NCBI GenBank assembly: GCA_002394535.1
Contig: DGUG01000175.1
Coordinates: forward strand, 1 to 23,676
Source of the DNA: Lachnospiraceae bacterium UBA4316
Lineage (GTDB): Bacteria > Bacillota > Clostridia > Lachnospirales > Lachnospiraceae
Direction of reading: 5' to 3'
DNA: 23,676 bases
Under the pieces are notes generated by a model, which ran no database searches, was not told the DNA's origin, and worked only from the letters and a program-made list of their open reading frames with translations. Positions 14,506 through 22,247 of the stretch are shown piece by piece (position 1 is the first letter of the stretch; each line of letters starts with the position of its first letter). The translations under genes were made by a program, and so were the position numbers.

Positions 14506-15599
14506 TACACCTTACCTCCTTCATGAATTGCAACGATCTTGTCAAGGATCTCCTTCTGTGTAGGAAGGTTACCGCCAAGTCTGCCATGGAAATAAACGGG
14601 CTTAGCACCGCTTACTGCAAGCTTAACGTCCTCGATCATCTGACCTGCGTTGAGCTCTACGTCAAGGAAAGCCTTAACATTAGGCATCTGCGCTGTCTTG
14701 GCAATGATCTCCTCAGGGAAAGGCCACAGCGTGATAGGTCTGATCATACCTACCTTGATACCCAGCTCCGTAGCCTGTCTGATTACGTTGCGGGAGATAC
14801 GTGAACATGTGGAGAAAGCCGTGATGACGATCTCAGCATCCTCAAGTCCGATTGCCTCATATCTTACTTCATTCTTCTTGATCTCTGCATATTTGTCCTG
14901 CAGCTCGCGGTTCTTGACCTCGAGAACATCAGGATCGATATAGATGGATGTGATGGTATTATGCTCTCTTGCACACTTGCCGTCATCACCATAACCTCTG
15001 CCGTTTGCAGCCCAGGGCTTCTCGTACTTGACGATAGGTTCCTCATCACGGAAAGCAACAGGCTCCATCATCTGACCCAAAGTACCGTCGCCCAGGATCA
15101 TAACGAGATTCCTGTACTTATCTGCCAGGTTGAAAGCTTCAACAGTCAGCTCATAGAGTTCCTGAACGGAAGCCGGTGCGATAACGATATTACGGTAGTC
15201 ACCGTGTCCGCCACCCTTTGTCGCCTGGAAGTAGTCGCCCTGTGCAGGAAGGATTCCTCCGAGACCCGGGCCTGCTCTGACGATGTTGACAACAACTGCG
15301 GGAAGCTCAGCACCTGCAATATATGAGATGCCTTCCTGCTTCAGGGAGATTCCCGGAGATGATGAACTCGTCATTACTCTGAAGCCTGCGGAAGCAGCGC
15401 CGTATACCATGTTGATCGCAGCAACCTCAGACTCAGCCTGAACAAAGTTACCGCCGATCTGCACCATCTTCTTAGCCATATAGTGCATAACCTCTGTCTG
15501 AGGTGTAATAGGATAACCGAAGTAGTTCCTGCAGCCTGCCCTGATGGCAGCCTCAGCAATAACTTCGTTTCCTTTCATCAAAACTCTTTTCTGTGCCAT
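14505..15599 (-). CDS. korA: 2-oxoacid:ferredoxin oxidoreductase, alpha subunit (KorA/VorB type)
   Basis: 364 aa. The N-terminal GYPITPQTE and QAESEVAAINM motifs are the standard pyrimidine-binding-side signatures of 2-oxoacid:ferredoxin oxidoreductase alpha subunits, followed by SSPGISLKQEGISY. The C-terminal part (TLWPFPEE) is the usual transketolase-C-like domain. GGAGG lies upstream of the ATG, 20 bp after korD. In Firmicutes with this D-A-B-C order the alpha subunit is often named VorB (3-methyl-2-oxobutanoate dehydrogenase), so a branched-chain 2-oxoacid substrate is possible. Confidence 0.94.
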   Translation of the reverse strand: MAQKRVLMKGNEVIAEAAIRAGCRNYFGYPITPQTEVMHYMAKKMVQIGGNFVQAESEVAAINMVYGAASAGFRVMTSSSSPGISLKQEGISYIAGAELPAVVVNIVRAGPGLGGILPAQGDYFQATKGGGHGDYRNIVIAPASVQELYELTVEAFNLADKYRNLVMILGDGTLGQMMEPVAFRDEEPIVKYEKPWAANGRGYGDDGKCAREHNTITSIYIDPDVLEVKNRELQDKYAEIKKNEVRYEAIGLEDAEIVITAFSTCSRISRNVIRQATELGIKVGMIRPITLWPFPEEIIAKTAQMPNVKAFLDVELNAGQMIEDVKLAVSGAKPVYFHGRLGGNLPTQKEILDKIVAIHEGGKV

Positions 15600-15619
15600 T
15601 TGATGATCCTCCTTAACTC

Positions 15620-15826
15620 TTATCGCTCAACCGTAATAACGACATCAGGGCAAGTAAGTGCACACTGTGTGCAACCGATGCACTGTGACTCGTCAGTACA
15701 TGAGATAGGGTGATATCCCTTTGCGTTGAGGCGTTCCTTGTCGAGCTGAAGGATCTTCTTGGGGCAAGCTTCTACACAAAGCCCGCAGCCCTTGCACAGA
15801 TCCTCATTAAAAGAAACATTAGCCAT
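15620..15826 (-). CDS. korD: 2-oxoacid:ferredoxin oxidoreductase, ferredoxin-like delta subunit
   Basis: 68 aa with two [4Fe-4S] ligand sets, [12 protein letters not shown] and [12 protein letters not shown], typical of the delta subunit that passes electrons from the TPP centre to free ferredoxin. The start at 15826 (MANVSF) is chosen because GGAGG lies 8 nt upstream; a 5-residue longer start at 15841 would put the Shine-Dalgarno inside the gene. It is the first gene of the operon, 29 nt behind a near-consensus promoter. Confidence 0.94.
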   Translation of the reverse strand: MANVSFNEDLCKGCGLCVEACPKKILQLDKERLNAKGYHPISCTDESQCIGCTQCALTCPDVVITVER

Positions 15827-15861
15827 ATAAAAAACCTCCAATAGGCTTGAATATCCTAACC

Positions 15862-15890
15862 ATTATATATGTGTTTTATTATAATAACAA
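15862..15890 (-). promoter_or_regulatory. Promoter of the kor operon
   Basis: TTGTTA (-35, 15890-15885), exact 17-bp spacer and a perfect TATAAT (-10, 15867-15862) on the minus strand. The predicted leader is about 29 nt to the korD start. Confidence 0.8.
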
Positions 15891-15900
15891 ACGATTTCCG

Positions 15901-16659
15901 CTAATTTTTTGTTGCTTTTATGACCCTAGAGCATGCTATTCCGTTGATCATCGCCTCTATCTGCTCCCTGACGATCTGCAAAGGCGGCATCCTGTGCTCA
16001 TTCCCGCACAGGAAAACGATCTCCTGCCCGTTATAGATCCCCTCCGCATAATAATCCCCGACCTTGTCGCCGTTATCCCTCACATACCCCGGATCATTAA
16101 GCTTTCCAAAGAACTCGATCAGAAAACACCTGTCAAACTGCGGCAGATACACCACGAAATCAACAAACACATTACGCCCGTTCACCCTCATCTTCACATC
16201 ATAACGGTATTCCAGTCCCATCTCATCAAGCACAGTTGCAATGAACATCTCCGCCCTCGACCTGAAATGATTTCCCTTCTGCACATAATCATTATCATTC
16301 TCAAAGGAGGTCTTCTCGTCAGACAGGCTGTTCCAGAATGCCGTATCAAACCTGCCGGGCTTTGGGTTAAGTATCGTATAGTCGTTCGAGATCATCTCGT
16401 ATTTGAGCCGGTATCTTGATGTCAGTTCTGATCTGAGATACTTGATCCGGGCTTTAAGCTGTCTTCTGCTCATGGCAATCTGCCTACACTGCGGCCAGTA
16501 CTTTGTTCCTTCTTTGACCTCCTTATATCTTTGCCGGTTCTTACTGTAAACTCTTGCAACCTGAGCATCTCTATGCGTTCCAAAACAAACACATGGCAGC
16601 TTCTCGAGCTCCCTCTTATAATATTCAATGGTTCCGATGTAATATTCTACGTTTAACAT
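15901..16659 (-). CDS. Putative PD-(D/E)XK nuclease-like protein
   Basis: 252 aa from the ATG at 16659; an in-frame ATG at 16728 would give 275 aa. Neither start has a strong Shine-Dalgarno, and the extra N-terminal stretch is AT-rich and promoter-like, so the shorter form is given with low certainty. The first about 100 residues are basic and probably helical. The C-terminal half reads RSRAEMFIATVLDEMGLEYR, then FVDFVVYLP and FLIEFFGKLNDPGYVRDN. This E...D...IE pattern is known from PD-(D/E)XK-type nuclease-like proteins that are common and uncharacterised in Clostridia. The usual Lys after the last acidic residue is replaced (EFFG), so activity is uncertain. Its 5' side faces repeat array 2. 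Confidence 0.65.
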   Translation of the reverse strand: MLNVEYYIGTIEYYKRELEKLPCVCFGTHRDAQVARVYSKNRQRYKEVKEGTKYWPQCRQIAMSRRQLKARIKYLRSELTSRYRLKYEMISNDYTILNPKPGRFDTAFWNSLSDEKTSFENDNDYVQKGNHFRSRAEMFIATVLDEMGLEYRYDVKMRVNGRNVFVDFVVYLPQFDRCFLIEFFGKLNDPGYVRDNGDKVGDYYAEGIYNGQEIVFLCGNEHRMPPLQIVREQIEAMINGIACSRVIKATKN

Positions 16660-16783
16660 GCGTTCAACATAGCACGTTTTTCCGCCAAAAAAGATACGAA
16701 AAGATACGATTTTATAACAATTTGTCATTTTTTACCCCAGCTTTGGACGGTTTTTGTTGTATCAAAATATTCGTGCATGCCGA

Positions 16784-17052
16784 TTGTCCATGTTTTTGTC
16801 AATGTTCTTGATTTACATGGACAAGATCTCGGACACAGGTCACTCATCGACTCTTTGTCCATGTTTTTGTCAATGTTTTTATTTTACATGGACAAGATCT
16901 CGGACACAGGCCGCTCATCGACTCATTGTCCATGTTTTTGTCAATGTTTTTGTTTTACATGGACAAGATCTCGGACACAGGTCACTCATCGACTCTTTGT
17001 CCATGTTTTTGTCAATGTTTTTGTTTTACATGGACAAAATCTCGGACAATAT
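16784..17052. repeat. 71-bp tandem repeat array 2 (four units)
   Basis: Units begin at 16784, 16855, 16926 and 16997, an exact 71-bp period. The core arms TTGTCCATGT and ACATGGACAA (10 bp, perfect) flank a T-rich 21-nt centre; linkers read like GATCTCGGACACAGGTCACT. Two reading frames stay open across the array, but the period is not a multiple of three and no ribosome binding site is present, so it is not taken as coding. It occupies most of the gap between 16659 and 17184. Confidence 0.95.
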
Positions 17053-17088
17053 CCCGAACAATATCTCGGACAATATCCTGAACAATAC
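17041..17088. repeat. 24-bp minisatellite, two copies, at the end of array 2
   Basis: CTCGGACAATATC(C/T)..GAACAATA is repeated with a 24-bp period starting at 17041 and 17065. It is built from the same GGACAATATC words that occur in the linkers of array 3. Confidence 0.75.
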
Positions 17089-17147
17089 CAAATACCAAAA
17101 CCCGGCCACTGGCCCGGACAAAACCCAGCCATCTCCACCCCCTTCCC

Positions 17148-17176
17148 TTGACTTCGCCCCGCAACTCAATTATCAT
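17148..17176 (+). promoter_or_regulatory. Promoter of the patatin-like gene, predicting a leaderless mRNA
   Basis: TTGACT (-35, 17148-17153), exact 17-bp spacer and TATCAT (-10, 17171-17176). The predicted transcription start (about 17183) coincides with the ATG at 17184, and no Shine-Dalgarno is present. Confidence 0.6.
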
Positions 17177-17183
17177 CAACCCC

Positions 17184-18029
17184 ATGGGTAAAAATGGTTT
17201 GATTCTTGAGGGTGGCGCTCTGCGCGGGCTCTTTACGATGGGTATACTTGATACTTTCCTGGAGGAAGGGATTACTTTCGATGGGGCGGTCGGAGTATCG
17301 GCCGGCGTTGCTTTCGGGTGCAATTATAAGTCGGAGCAGAAGGGGCGCGCGATCAGGTATAACAAGAAGTACAACAAAGAGTGGCGTTTTAAGGGATGGC
17401 GGTCGCTGATCGCGACGGGCGATCTTTATGGGGCGAAGTTCTGTTATGACACGCTGCCGAACGAACTGGACAAGTTTGATTACGATACTTTTGAGAAGAA
17501 TAAGATGGATTTCTGGGCGGTCGTCTCCAACTGTGAGACGGGCAAGGCCGAGTATCATAAGCTGACTGACGGCCGGGGCGAGGATATGCAGTGGATCAGG
17601 GCGTCGGCGTCGATGCCGTTGGCTTCAAGACCCGTGGTCATCAATGGCAACAGGTATCTTGACGGGGGACTGTCGGACTCGATCCCGCTGGAGTTTATGG
17701 AGAAGCAGGGGTTTACCAAAAACGTCGTCATACTGACCCAGCCCAAAGGCTTTGTCAAACACGCTTATAAGAAGGCATTGTCAGTCCCCTTGCGGAAGAT
17801 GCCGAATCTGGTGGAACTGGTCAGAAACCGCCACATCATGTACAACGCTGAGGTTGCGTACGTCAGGGCGCGCGAGGATTCAGGCGACGCTCTGATCCTG
17901 CAGCCCAGAGAGGCGCTGAACATCAAGCCGCTGGAGCGCGACCCTGATGAGATGCAGCGCGTTTACGACCACGGCGTGGAAGTGGCCCGCGCCAACTTAA
18001 ACAGGGTTAAGGAATTCCTTACTTCCTGA
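17184..18029 (+). CDS. Patatin-like phospholipase family protein
   Basis: 281 aa, cytoplasmic, no signal peptide. It has the three patatin signatures: oxyanion-hole GGALRG (residues 10-15), nucleophile elbow GVSAG (Ser39) and the catalytic aspartate in YLDGG (Asp160), so a Ser-Asp-dyad acyl hydrolase acting on lipids is expected. The layout resembles the bacterial YjjU-like group. The ATG at 17184 is chosen because the GGALRG motif then sits at the usual distance; a TTG-started extension at 17148 would use the promoter -35 as its start codon. No Shine-Dalgarno is visible, and the promoter position suggests a leaderless transcript. Its 3' end overlaps the convergent prmA by 11 bp. Confidence 0.9.
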   Translation: MGKNGLILEGGALRGLFTMGILDTFLEEGITFDGAVGVSAGVAFGCNYKSEQKGRAIRYNKKYNKEWRFKGWRSLIATGDLYGAKFCYDTLPNELDKFDYDTFEKNKMDFWAVVSNCETGKAEYHKLTDGRGEDMQWIRASASMPLASRPVVINGNRYLDGGLSDSIPLEFMEKQGFTKNVVILTQPKGFVKHAYKKALSVPLRKMPNLVELVRNRHIMYNAEVAYVRAREDSGDALILQPREALNIKPLERDPDEMQRVYDHGVEVARANLNRVKEFLTS

Positions 18030-19047
18030 CGACCATTGCGATCCAGTCGTTCTTCTCGTGCTCCTCGACTATCTTCATGCCGCATGCGGCGATGGCGGAG
18101 CGGACGCGGTCAGCCTTGGTATTGATGATCCCGGAACAGATAAACACACCGTCGTCGTCGAGGCGGTCCTTCACGTCAGCAACGATAGCTGCGATAACGT
18201 CAGCGATGATATTCGCGATGATGATCTTGTAGGAACCCTCATATGCATCGCGGAGCTCGCCTGTGTGGCACTTGATGTCACTGCAGCCATTGATCTCACA
18301 ATTGTCGATGGCCACATCCACCACAAGCTTGTCGATGTCGATCGCCTCAACGTCAGTTGCACCGAGCTTGTTTGCGATTATCGCCAGGATGCCTGAGCCG
18401 GTGCCGAGATCCAGCAGTTTTCCGTCAGGCACATTAGATAGATACCGATCTATAAGTTCTGCACACATTGACGTAGTCTCGTGCGTCCCCGTCCCGAAAG
18501 CGGACCCCGGGTCCAGCCTTATCACCACATCATCTGCGCCAAACTCAGTCTCTTCCCACGACGGACAGATGATGACGCGGTCTGATATCCTGAACGACTT
18601 GTAATCAGCCTTCCAGTTGTTGGCCCAGTCTTCGTCCTTGACGTATTTCGAACCGACAAAACCGTCGCCGACATTGAGGTACTCCCCGATCTCACCAAGC
18701 CTTCTCTTCAGTTCTTCGAGGGCCTCGTCTGCCCGCATGGACTTGTCTGTGATATTGTCGTAGATCATGCCGATCCCGTCGGGATCAATGTATTCATCGC
18801 TCTTGGCACCCATTCTGATCAGGCCGTCATCAAGCTCTGCGAAATAAGCCTTGATCACGACATCAGTTCCCAGGGAATCAACATATCCCTCGTCCGCGTA
18901 AGCGAGCGACTCGGGGTCTTCTATTATCCTCTTGATCTCATACGGATCGCATACGGCGATGCCGTCTGCTCCCAGCTGCGCGAGCATTTCGCAGATCGCG
19001 TCAGAAGCCTCTTCCGTTGTCTTTATCATTATCTCGATCCACTGCAT
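18019..19047 (-). CDS. prmA: Ribosomal protein L11 methyltransferase
   Basis: 342 aa, class I SAM-dependent methyltransferase that trimethylates ribosomal protein L11. The family hallmark DPGSAFGTGTHETT (residues 179-192), the SAM-binding LLDLGTGSGILA (211-222) and the later IIIANIIADV are present, and the N-terminal MQWIEI...TTEEA matches the L11-recognition domain. The start at 19047 is chosen over 19068 because GAGGAG lies about 7 nt upstream and the family begins at this point. It starts 1 nt after the stop of the pseudokinase gene, so it is probably co-transcribed with the kinase pair. Confidence 0.94.
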   Translation of the reverse strand: MQWIEIMIKTTEEASDAICEMLAQLGADGIAVCDPYEIKRIIEDPESLAYADEGYVDSLGTDVVIKAYFAELDDGLIRMGAKSDEYIDPDGIGMIYDNITDKSMRADEALEELKRRLGEIGEYLNVGDGFVGSKYVKDEDWANNWKADYKSFRISDRVIICPSWEETEFGADDVVIRLDPGSAFGTGTHETTSMCAELIDRYLSNVPDGKLLDLGTGSGILAIIANKLGATDVEAIDIDKLVVDVAIDNCEINGCSDIKCHTGELRDAYEGSYKIIIANIIADVIAAIVADVKDRLDDDGVFICSGIINTKADRVRSAIAACGMKIVEEHEKNDWIAMVVRK

Positions 19048-19048
19048 A

Positions 19049-20383
19049 TCAGGTCTCCTCTTCTTCATCTTCGCTGTCGCTCTTGGGCAGCACTGTTCTG
19101 TCGTCGTTGATCACCTTCCCCTTCTTGATGAGGCGCTTGATCTCAAAGCCTCCCGAAGAGAGAAATGCATCCTTGATAAAAGCTTTCCCGAAACCCATGT
19201 CACGCATGGCCTGCCGGTAGTCCGATGTCCTCTTGTACGTTTTCTCGCTGGCGAGCTTGTACAGATAATCGCGCGCCTTCCCCTGTATCTGTGCGGAAGA
19301 CTCGAGCGATGTGGTATCCATGACATAGTCTATCTCGAGCTTGGTGAATCCGACATCTTCCAGTGCATTACGGACATCGATGGGATATGTCTCCATGTAG
19401 TATGTCATGTAGGCGTGCGCGTAATTGTCGGCCTGCTCCTTAAAGTCAAGATGCAGGTCGTTTACGGCCTTCATCGCCTCACGTTCAGAGATCCCTGTGA
19501 CCTCCATGACATCTTCGACAAGGCCCCTGTACGAATACATCCTGCCATTTCCGTCATTAAGTTCCTTAGCCGTCACGTCATGTGCCCTTGTGGGCTCAGC
19601 TGTCGGCGGTGCGGTAGGCGGCGCGGTGGCAGGAGCAACTGTTGGTATGGGCGGGATGACTGATCCCGCTACAGAGGCCGGGTTTACTTGGCTGACCTTA
19701 TCTTCAAGATTCAATCCATAGATAAAAAGACCAAATACAAGGACCGAGAATACTGCCGCGAAGAACGGCGTCAGATAACCCTTGGGATGTAACTTCTTCT
19801 TTATGCCCAAAGCCTTCCTCAGCTCACCTATGCTGTCATATCCGCCCTTGATAGCAGTCTCGGCAATGCCAATGAGCGATCCGTCGTCGGGCAGGTACTC
19901 CTTTATCAGTTTCCCGACGGCAACTACGTCAGCATCACCCTTCTGATTGGCCTTGATCAGCTTCGCTGAATTGTATCCTACAAGGTAGACATTCCCGTTC
20001 CTGTCGAGCTTTACCGTCTCCGGCTTCACGCCCCTGTGGACAATCCGCATTCCCGGACCGTGCAGATGATCCAATGCAGCCACCACCTCGCATATGATCC
20101 ACTTGAGTTCATCATTATCAGGATTCCTGGAGCGCACATATCTGTCGAGCGTCATGCCCCTGATATACTGTTCAAAAACGATCAGCTTGCCGTTCCTGTC
20201 ATAAATATCAAATATCTCCGGAATGTGGTCGTCATGATCATCTCTCAGCCGCTCGAAAACAGTCCTGTCATAATAGACAAGATCCTTCCTTATGCACAAT
20301 GACTTCGTGGCTCTGTTGTACCATAACGCCTCACCGCCCGAAGTAACTTTATCAGTCTTCTCGTATTTCGCTTTGTTCCCCAT
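19049..20383 (-). CDS. Transmembrane pseudokinase with Ltp-like C-terminal region
   Basis: 444 aa. Residues 1 to about 195 have a Ser/Thr-kinase fold plan aligned almost position by position with the upstream kinase, but the key residues are gone: Lys32 is Arg, HRD is HRG (116-118), the Asn of the loop is Thr123, and the DFG Asp is Gly136 (GYN). The activation segment with APE is missing. A single transmembrane helix (about 204-224) leads to a Pro/Thr-rich linker (TAPPTAPPTAEP) and a helical tail with DFKEQADNYAHAY-type repeats resembling Ltp lipoprotein domains, ending in an acidic stretch. Type II topology (kinase inside, tail outside) is inferred. It starts 2 nt after the kinase stop without its own clear Shine-Dalgarno, so it is likely translationally coupled. 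Probable role: partner or regulator of the kinase. Confidence 0.85.
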   Translation of the reverse strand: MGNKAKYEKTDKVTSGGEALWYNRATKSLCIRKDLVYYDRTVFERLRDDHDDHIPEIFDIYDRNGKLIVFEQYIRGMTLDRYVRSRNPDNDELKWIICEVVAALDHLHGPGMRIVHRGVKPETVKLDRNGNVYLVGYNSAKLIKANQKGDADVVAVGKLIKEYLPDDGSLIGIAETAIKGGYDSIGELRKALGIKKKLHPKGYLTPFFAAVFSVLVFGLFIYGLNLEDKVSQVNPASVAGSVIPPIPTVAPATAPPTAPPTAEPTRAHDVTAKELNDGNGRMYSYRGLVEDVMEVTGISEREAMKAVNDLHLDFKEQADNYAHAYMTYYMETYPIDVRNALEDVGFTKLEIDYVMDTTSLESSAQIQGKARDYLYKLASEKTYKRTSDYRQAMRDMGFGKAFIKDAFLSSGGFEIKRLIKKGKVINDDRTVLPKSDSEDEEEET

Positions 20384-20385
20384 TT

Positions 20386-22170
20386 TTATGTATCATCAAC
20401 GATCTTGCCTGCGTCTATCAGTTTTTCAAAGTCGCTCTTCTTCTCCTTCATTACTGCATTTATCAACTTAGTTGTATAGCCCTGATCCTTCAGCGCATCC
20501 GAATATCCGGAAAGCTTGGCATAAGTAACGTTCTTGATCAGTTTCCCGAGTTTTTCCTTACCCTTCGCAACCCAGGCATTGTAGTTGTTACCGGTGTTGA
20601 ATGAATACTCTATCTGGGAGTTGGTAAAGTACTTGTCCTTCAAGCGGCTTATCACCTCGTTCGGGGCGGAATACTCCTTTTTAGATAACAAGTATGCATG
20701 GGCATTAAATGCCTGATCGTAGAAATCGATATTACACTTGTCGACAGCCTTATAGCACTCCTCTTCTGTGTATTTGAGCCTTGAAGTAATGTCTTTGACA
20801 AGCGATTTTCTTGAGTCAGTATACATGTGTGCCTCATTTAACCCCTTAACTTCGGCAACGAGATCGTGAGTATTTGCCGGATTAGTGGGAATTGCCGGTA
20901 CCCGCGTAGGTGACAGCGTCGGCGGGTTCGTCGGCGGATAGGTGGGGGGCGAAGCCGTCGGTTTTTGTGTAGCATGCGCCACGGCAGATCTGGGTGCGGC
21001 GCTGGTCCTGGCAGCAACACGTGTCTTGCCGGCTGCCCCGGTCTTATTTGCCTTGTCAGTAGCTGATGCTGCAGGCCTTACGGGGTGGTCTCCATGTTCC
21101 GCATAGTCCTTCTCACCGCGCTTCTTGCCGGGACCTTCAGGTTCATTTATATCATCCCCCTGGGTATCTTCAGGAATGTCCTCAGGAATGTCCTCAGGAA
21201 CATCCTCAGGAACGTCCTCAGGTACATCCCCGGGAGCATCATCAGCAATGGTCTGATATGCAGCAACAGGAACCGGAACGGCTGCGGCCACAGTCTTGGG
21301 AGCCTCCGTTGTGGGGTCAGAAGTCTCAGGCGCAGGAGTCGCGGGGGCAACCGCAATACCGTCAGCACCGTAGATAACATGATCTTCAGCGCTCCTCCTG
21401 TCCGCCTTATCTGTCATTCTAAGACCCCAGAAGATAAGCAGTACGGCAGCTATGCTGCATGCAGCAAACACCGGGATCCTCCAGGCAACGCCTGACTTCT
21501 TCCCTGTCCCGAACAGAGCCTTGCGCATCTCATTGATGTTCTGGTATCTCTGATCAGGATCCATCCTGGTCGCCTTTATGACAACCTTTTCAACAGATGT
21601 ATCAGTATTGAAAATGTGACGCAGCAAAACGCCAATGGCAAAGATGTCCGTCCTCGGATCAGACTGAGCAAAACCATACTGTTCGGGAGCCGCCGAACCC
21701 ATTGTCCCTATCAGCATAGTATCCTTGGACTCGCCGGGCTTAAAAGCCTTGGCGGCATCATAATCGATGATCTTAACATTGCCGGCATTATCGATCATGA
21801 TGTTCTCAGCCTTAAGGTCTCTGTGGATTATCGGTACTGGGGCATTATGGAGAAACTCGATGCCGTCGAGGATCTCCCCCATTATCCTCATCTTCCCGTC
21901 CCTGTCCAAACCTTCCTGGGCAAGGTATTCATCAAGAGTCCTTCCCTTGATGTAGCTCTCCACCACAACAAGCTTATCCTCTTCCTCCCAGAAATCGTAC
22001 ATCTGAGGAATATGGGGATCATGATTGTCGATAAGATATCCGTATACATAGGGATCATAAAAATCGAGCACTTTCTTGACGCAAAGAACACCTGTCACCC
22101 TGTCCCTGACAAGCGTGTTGCCTTTGCTGCTCAGCGATCCTGTCTCAACGAACCTGTCCCAAGGGTACAT
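20386..22170 (-). CDS. Transmembrane Ser/Thr protein kinase with Ltp-like C-terminal region
   Basis: 594 aa. Kinase domain about 1-220: Lys32 in LCVKK, HRDLKAEN (116-123), DYD in place of DFG (136-138, metal-binding Asp kept), APE (161-163) and DIFAIG. A classical Gly-rich loop is not seen (GSLSSKGNTLV). A transmembrane helix (about 229-250) is followed by a long Pro/Ala/Thr-rich low-complexity linker with six PED(V/I)-type tetrapeptides, then a helical region (435-594) with two Ltp-like units (AVDKCNIDFYDQAFNAHAYL and a later copy). There is no PASTA domain, so it is not PrkC-like. GAGAGGA lies upstream of the ATG. It heads an operon with the pseudokinase and prmA and is divergent from an XRE-like gene. 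The signal sensed is unknown. Confidence 0.88.
   Translation of the reverse strand: MYPWDRFVETGSLSSKGNTLVRDRVTGVLCVKKVLDFYDPYVYGYLIDNHDPHIPQMYDFWEEEDKLVVVESYIKGRTLDEYLAQEGLDRDGKMRIMGEILDGIEFLHNAPVPIIHRDLKAENIMIDNAGNVKIIDYDAAKAFKPGESKDTMLIGTMGSAAPEQYGFAQSDPRTDIFAIGVLLRHIFNTDTSVEKVVIKATRMDPDQRYQNINEMRKALFGTGKKSGVAWRIPVFAACSIAAVLLIFWGLRMTDKADRRSAEDHVIYGADGIAVAPATPAPETSDPTTEAPKTVAAAVPVPVAAYQTIADDAPGDVPEDVPEDVPEDIPEDIPEDTQGDDINEPEGPGKKRGEKDYAEHGDHPVRPAASATDKANKTGAAGKTRVAARTSAAPRSAVAHATQKPTASPPTYPPTNPPTLSPTRVPAIPTNPANTHDLVAEVKGLNEAHMYTDSRKSLVKDITSRLKYTEEECYKAVDKCNIDFYDQAFNAHAYLLSKKEYSAPNEVISRLKDKYFTNSQIEYSFNTGNNYNAWVAKGKEKLGKLIKNVTYAKLSGYSDALKDQGYTTKLINAVMKEKKSDFEKLIDAGKIVDDT
21166..21230. repeat. 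12-bp coding microsatellite in the kinase linker
   Basis: About five to six tandem copies of a 12-bp unit (GATGTTCCTGAG on the minus strand) encode PEDV/PEDI repeats in the extracellular linker. Copy-number changes would keep the frame and alter linker length. Confidence 0.8.
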
Positions 22171-22199
22171 TGAAATTCCTCTCTCATAAAACTCTCTAA

Positions 22200-22228
22200 T
22201 TATTATTTTATCACAATAATGATATAAT
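22200..22228 (+). promoter_or_regulatory. Promoter of the plus-strand XRE-like gene
   Basis: Perfect TATAAT (22223-22228), 17-bp spacer and a weak -35 (TTATTA, 22200-22205). It shares the 77-bp divergent intergenic region with the kinase gene, where overlapping ATCA/TGAT words could bind a regulator. Confidence 0.55.
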
Positions 22229-22247
22229 GATTCACGGAGGTTAGCTT

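Noticed and set aside
16754..17191. Long plus-strand open frames across array 2 encoding Cys/Phe-rich repeats
   Set aside because: They exist only because the 71-bp unit lacks stops; the same unit is read in rotating frames, with no Shine-Dalgarno and no resemblance to a protein family.
19049..22170. PrkC/PASTA-type kinase
   Set aside because: The extracellular parts are Pro-rich linkers and helical Ltp-like repeats; no PASTA repeats are seen.
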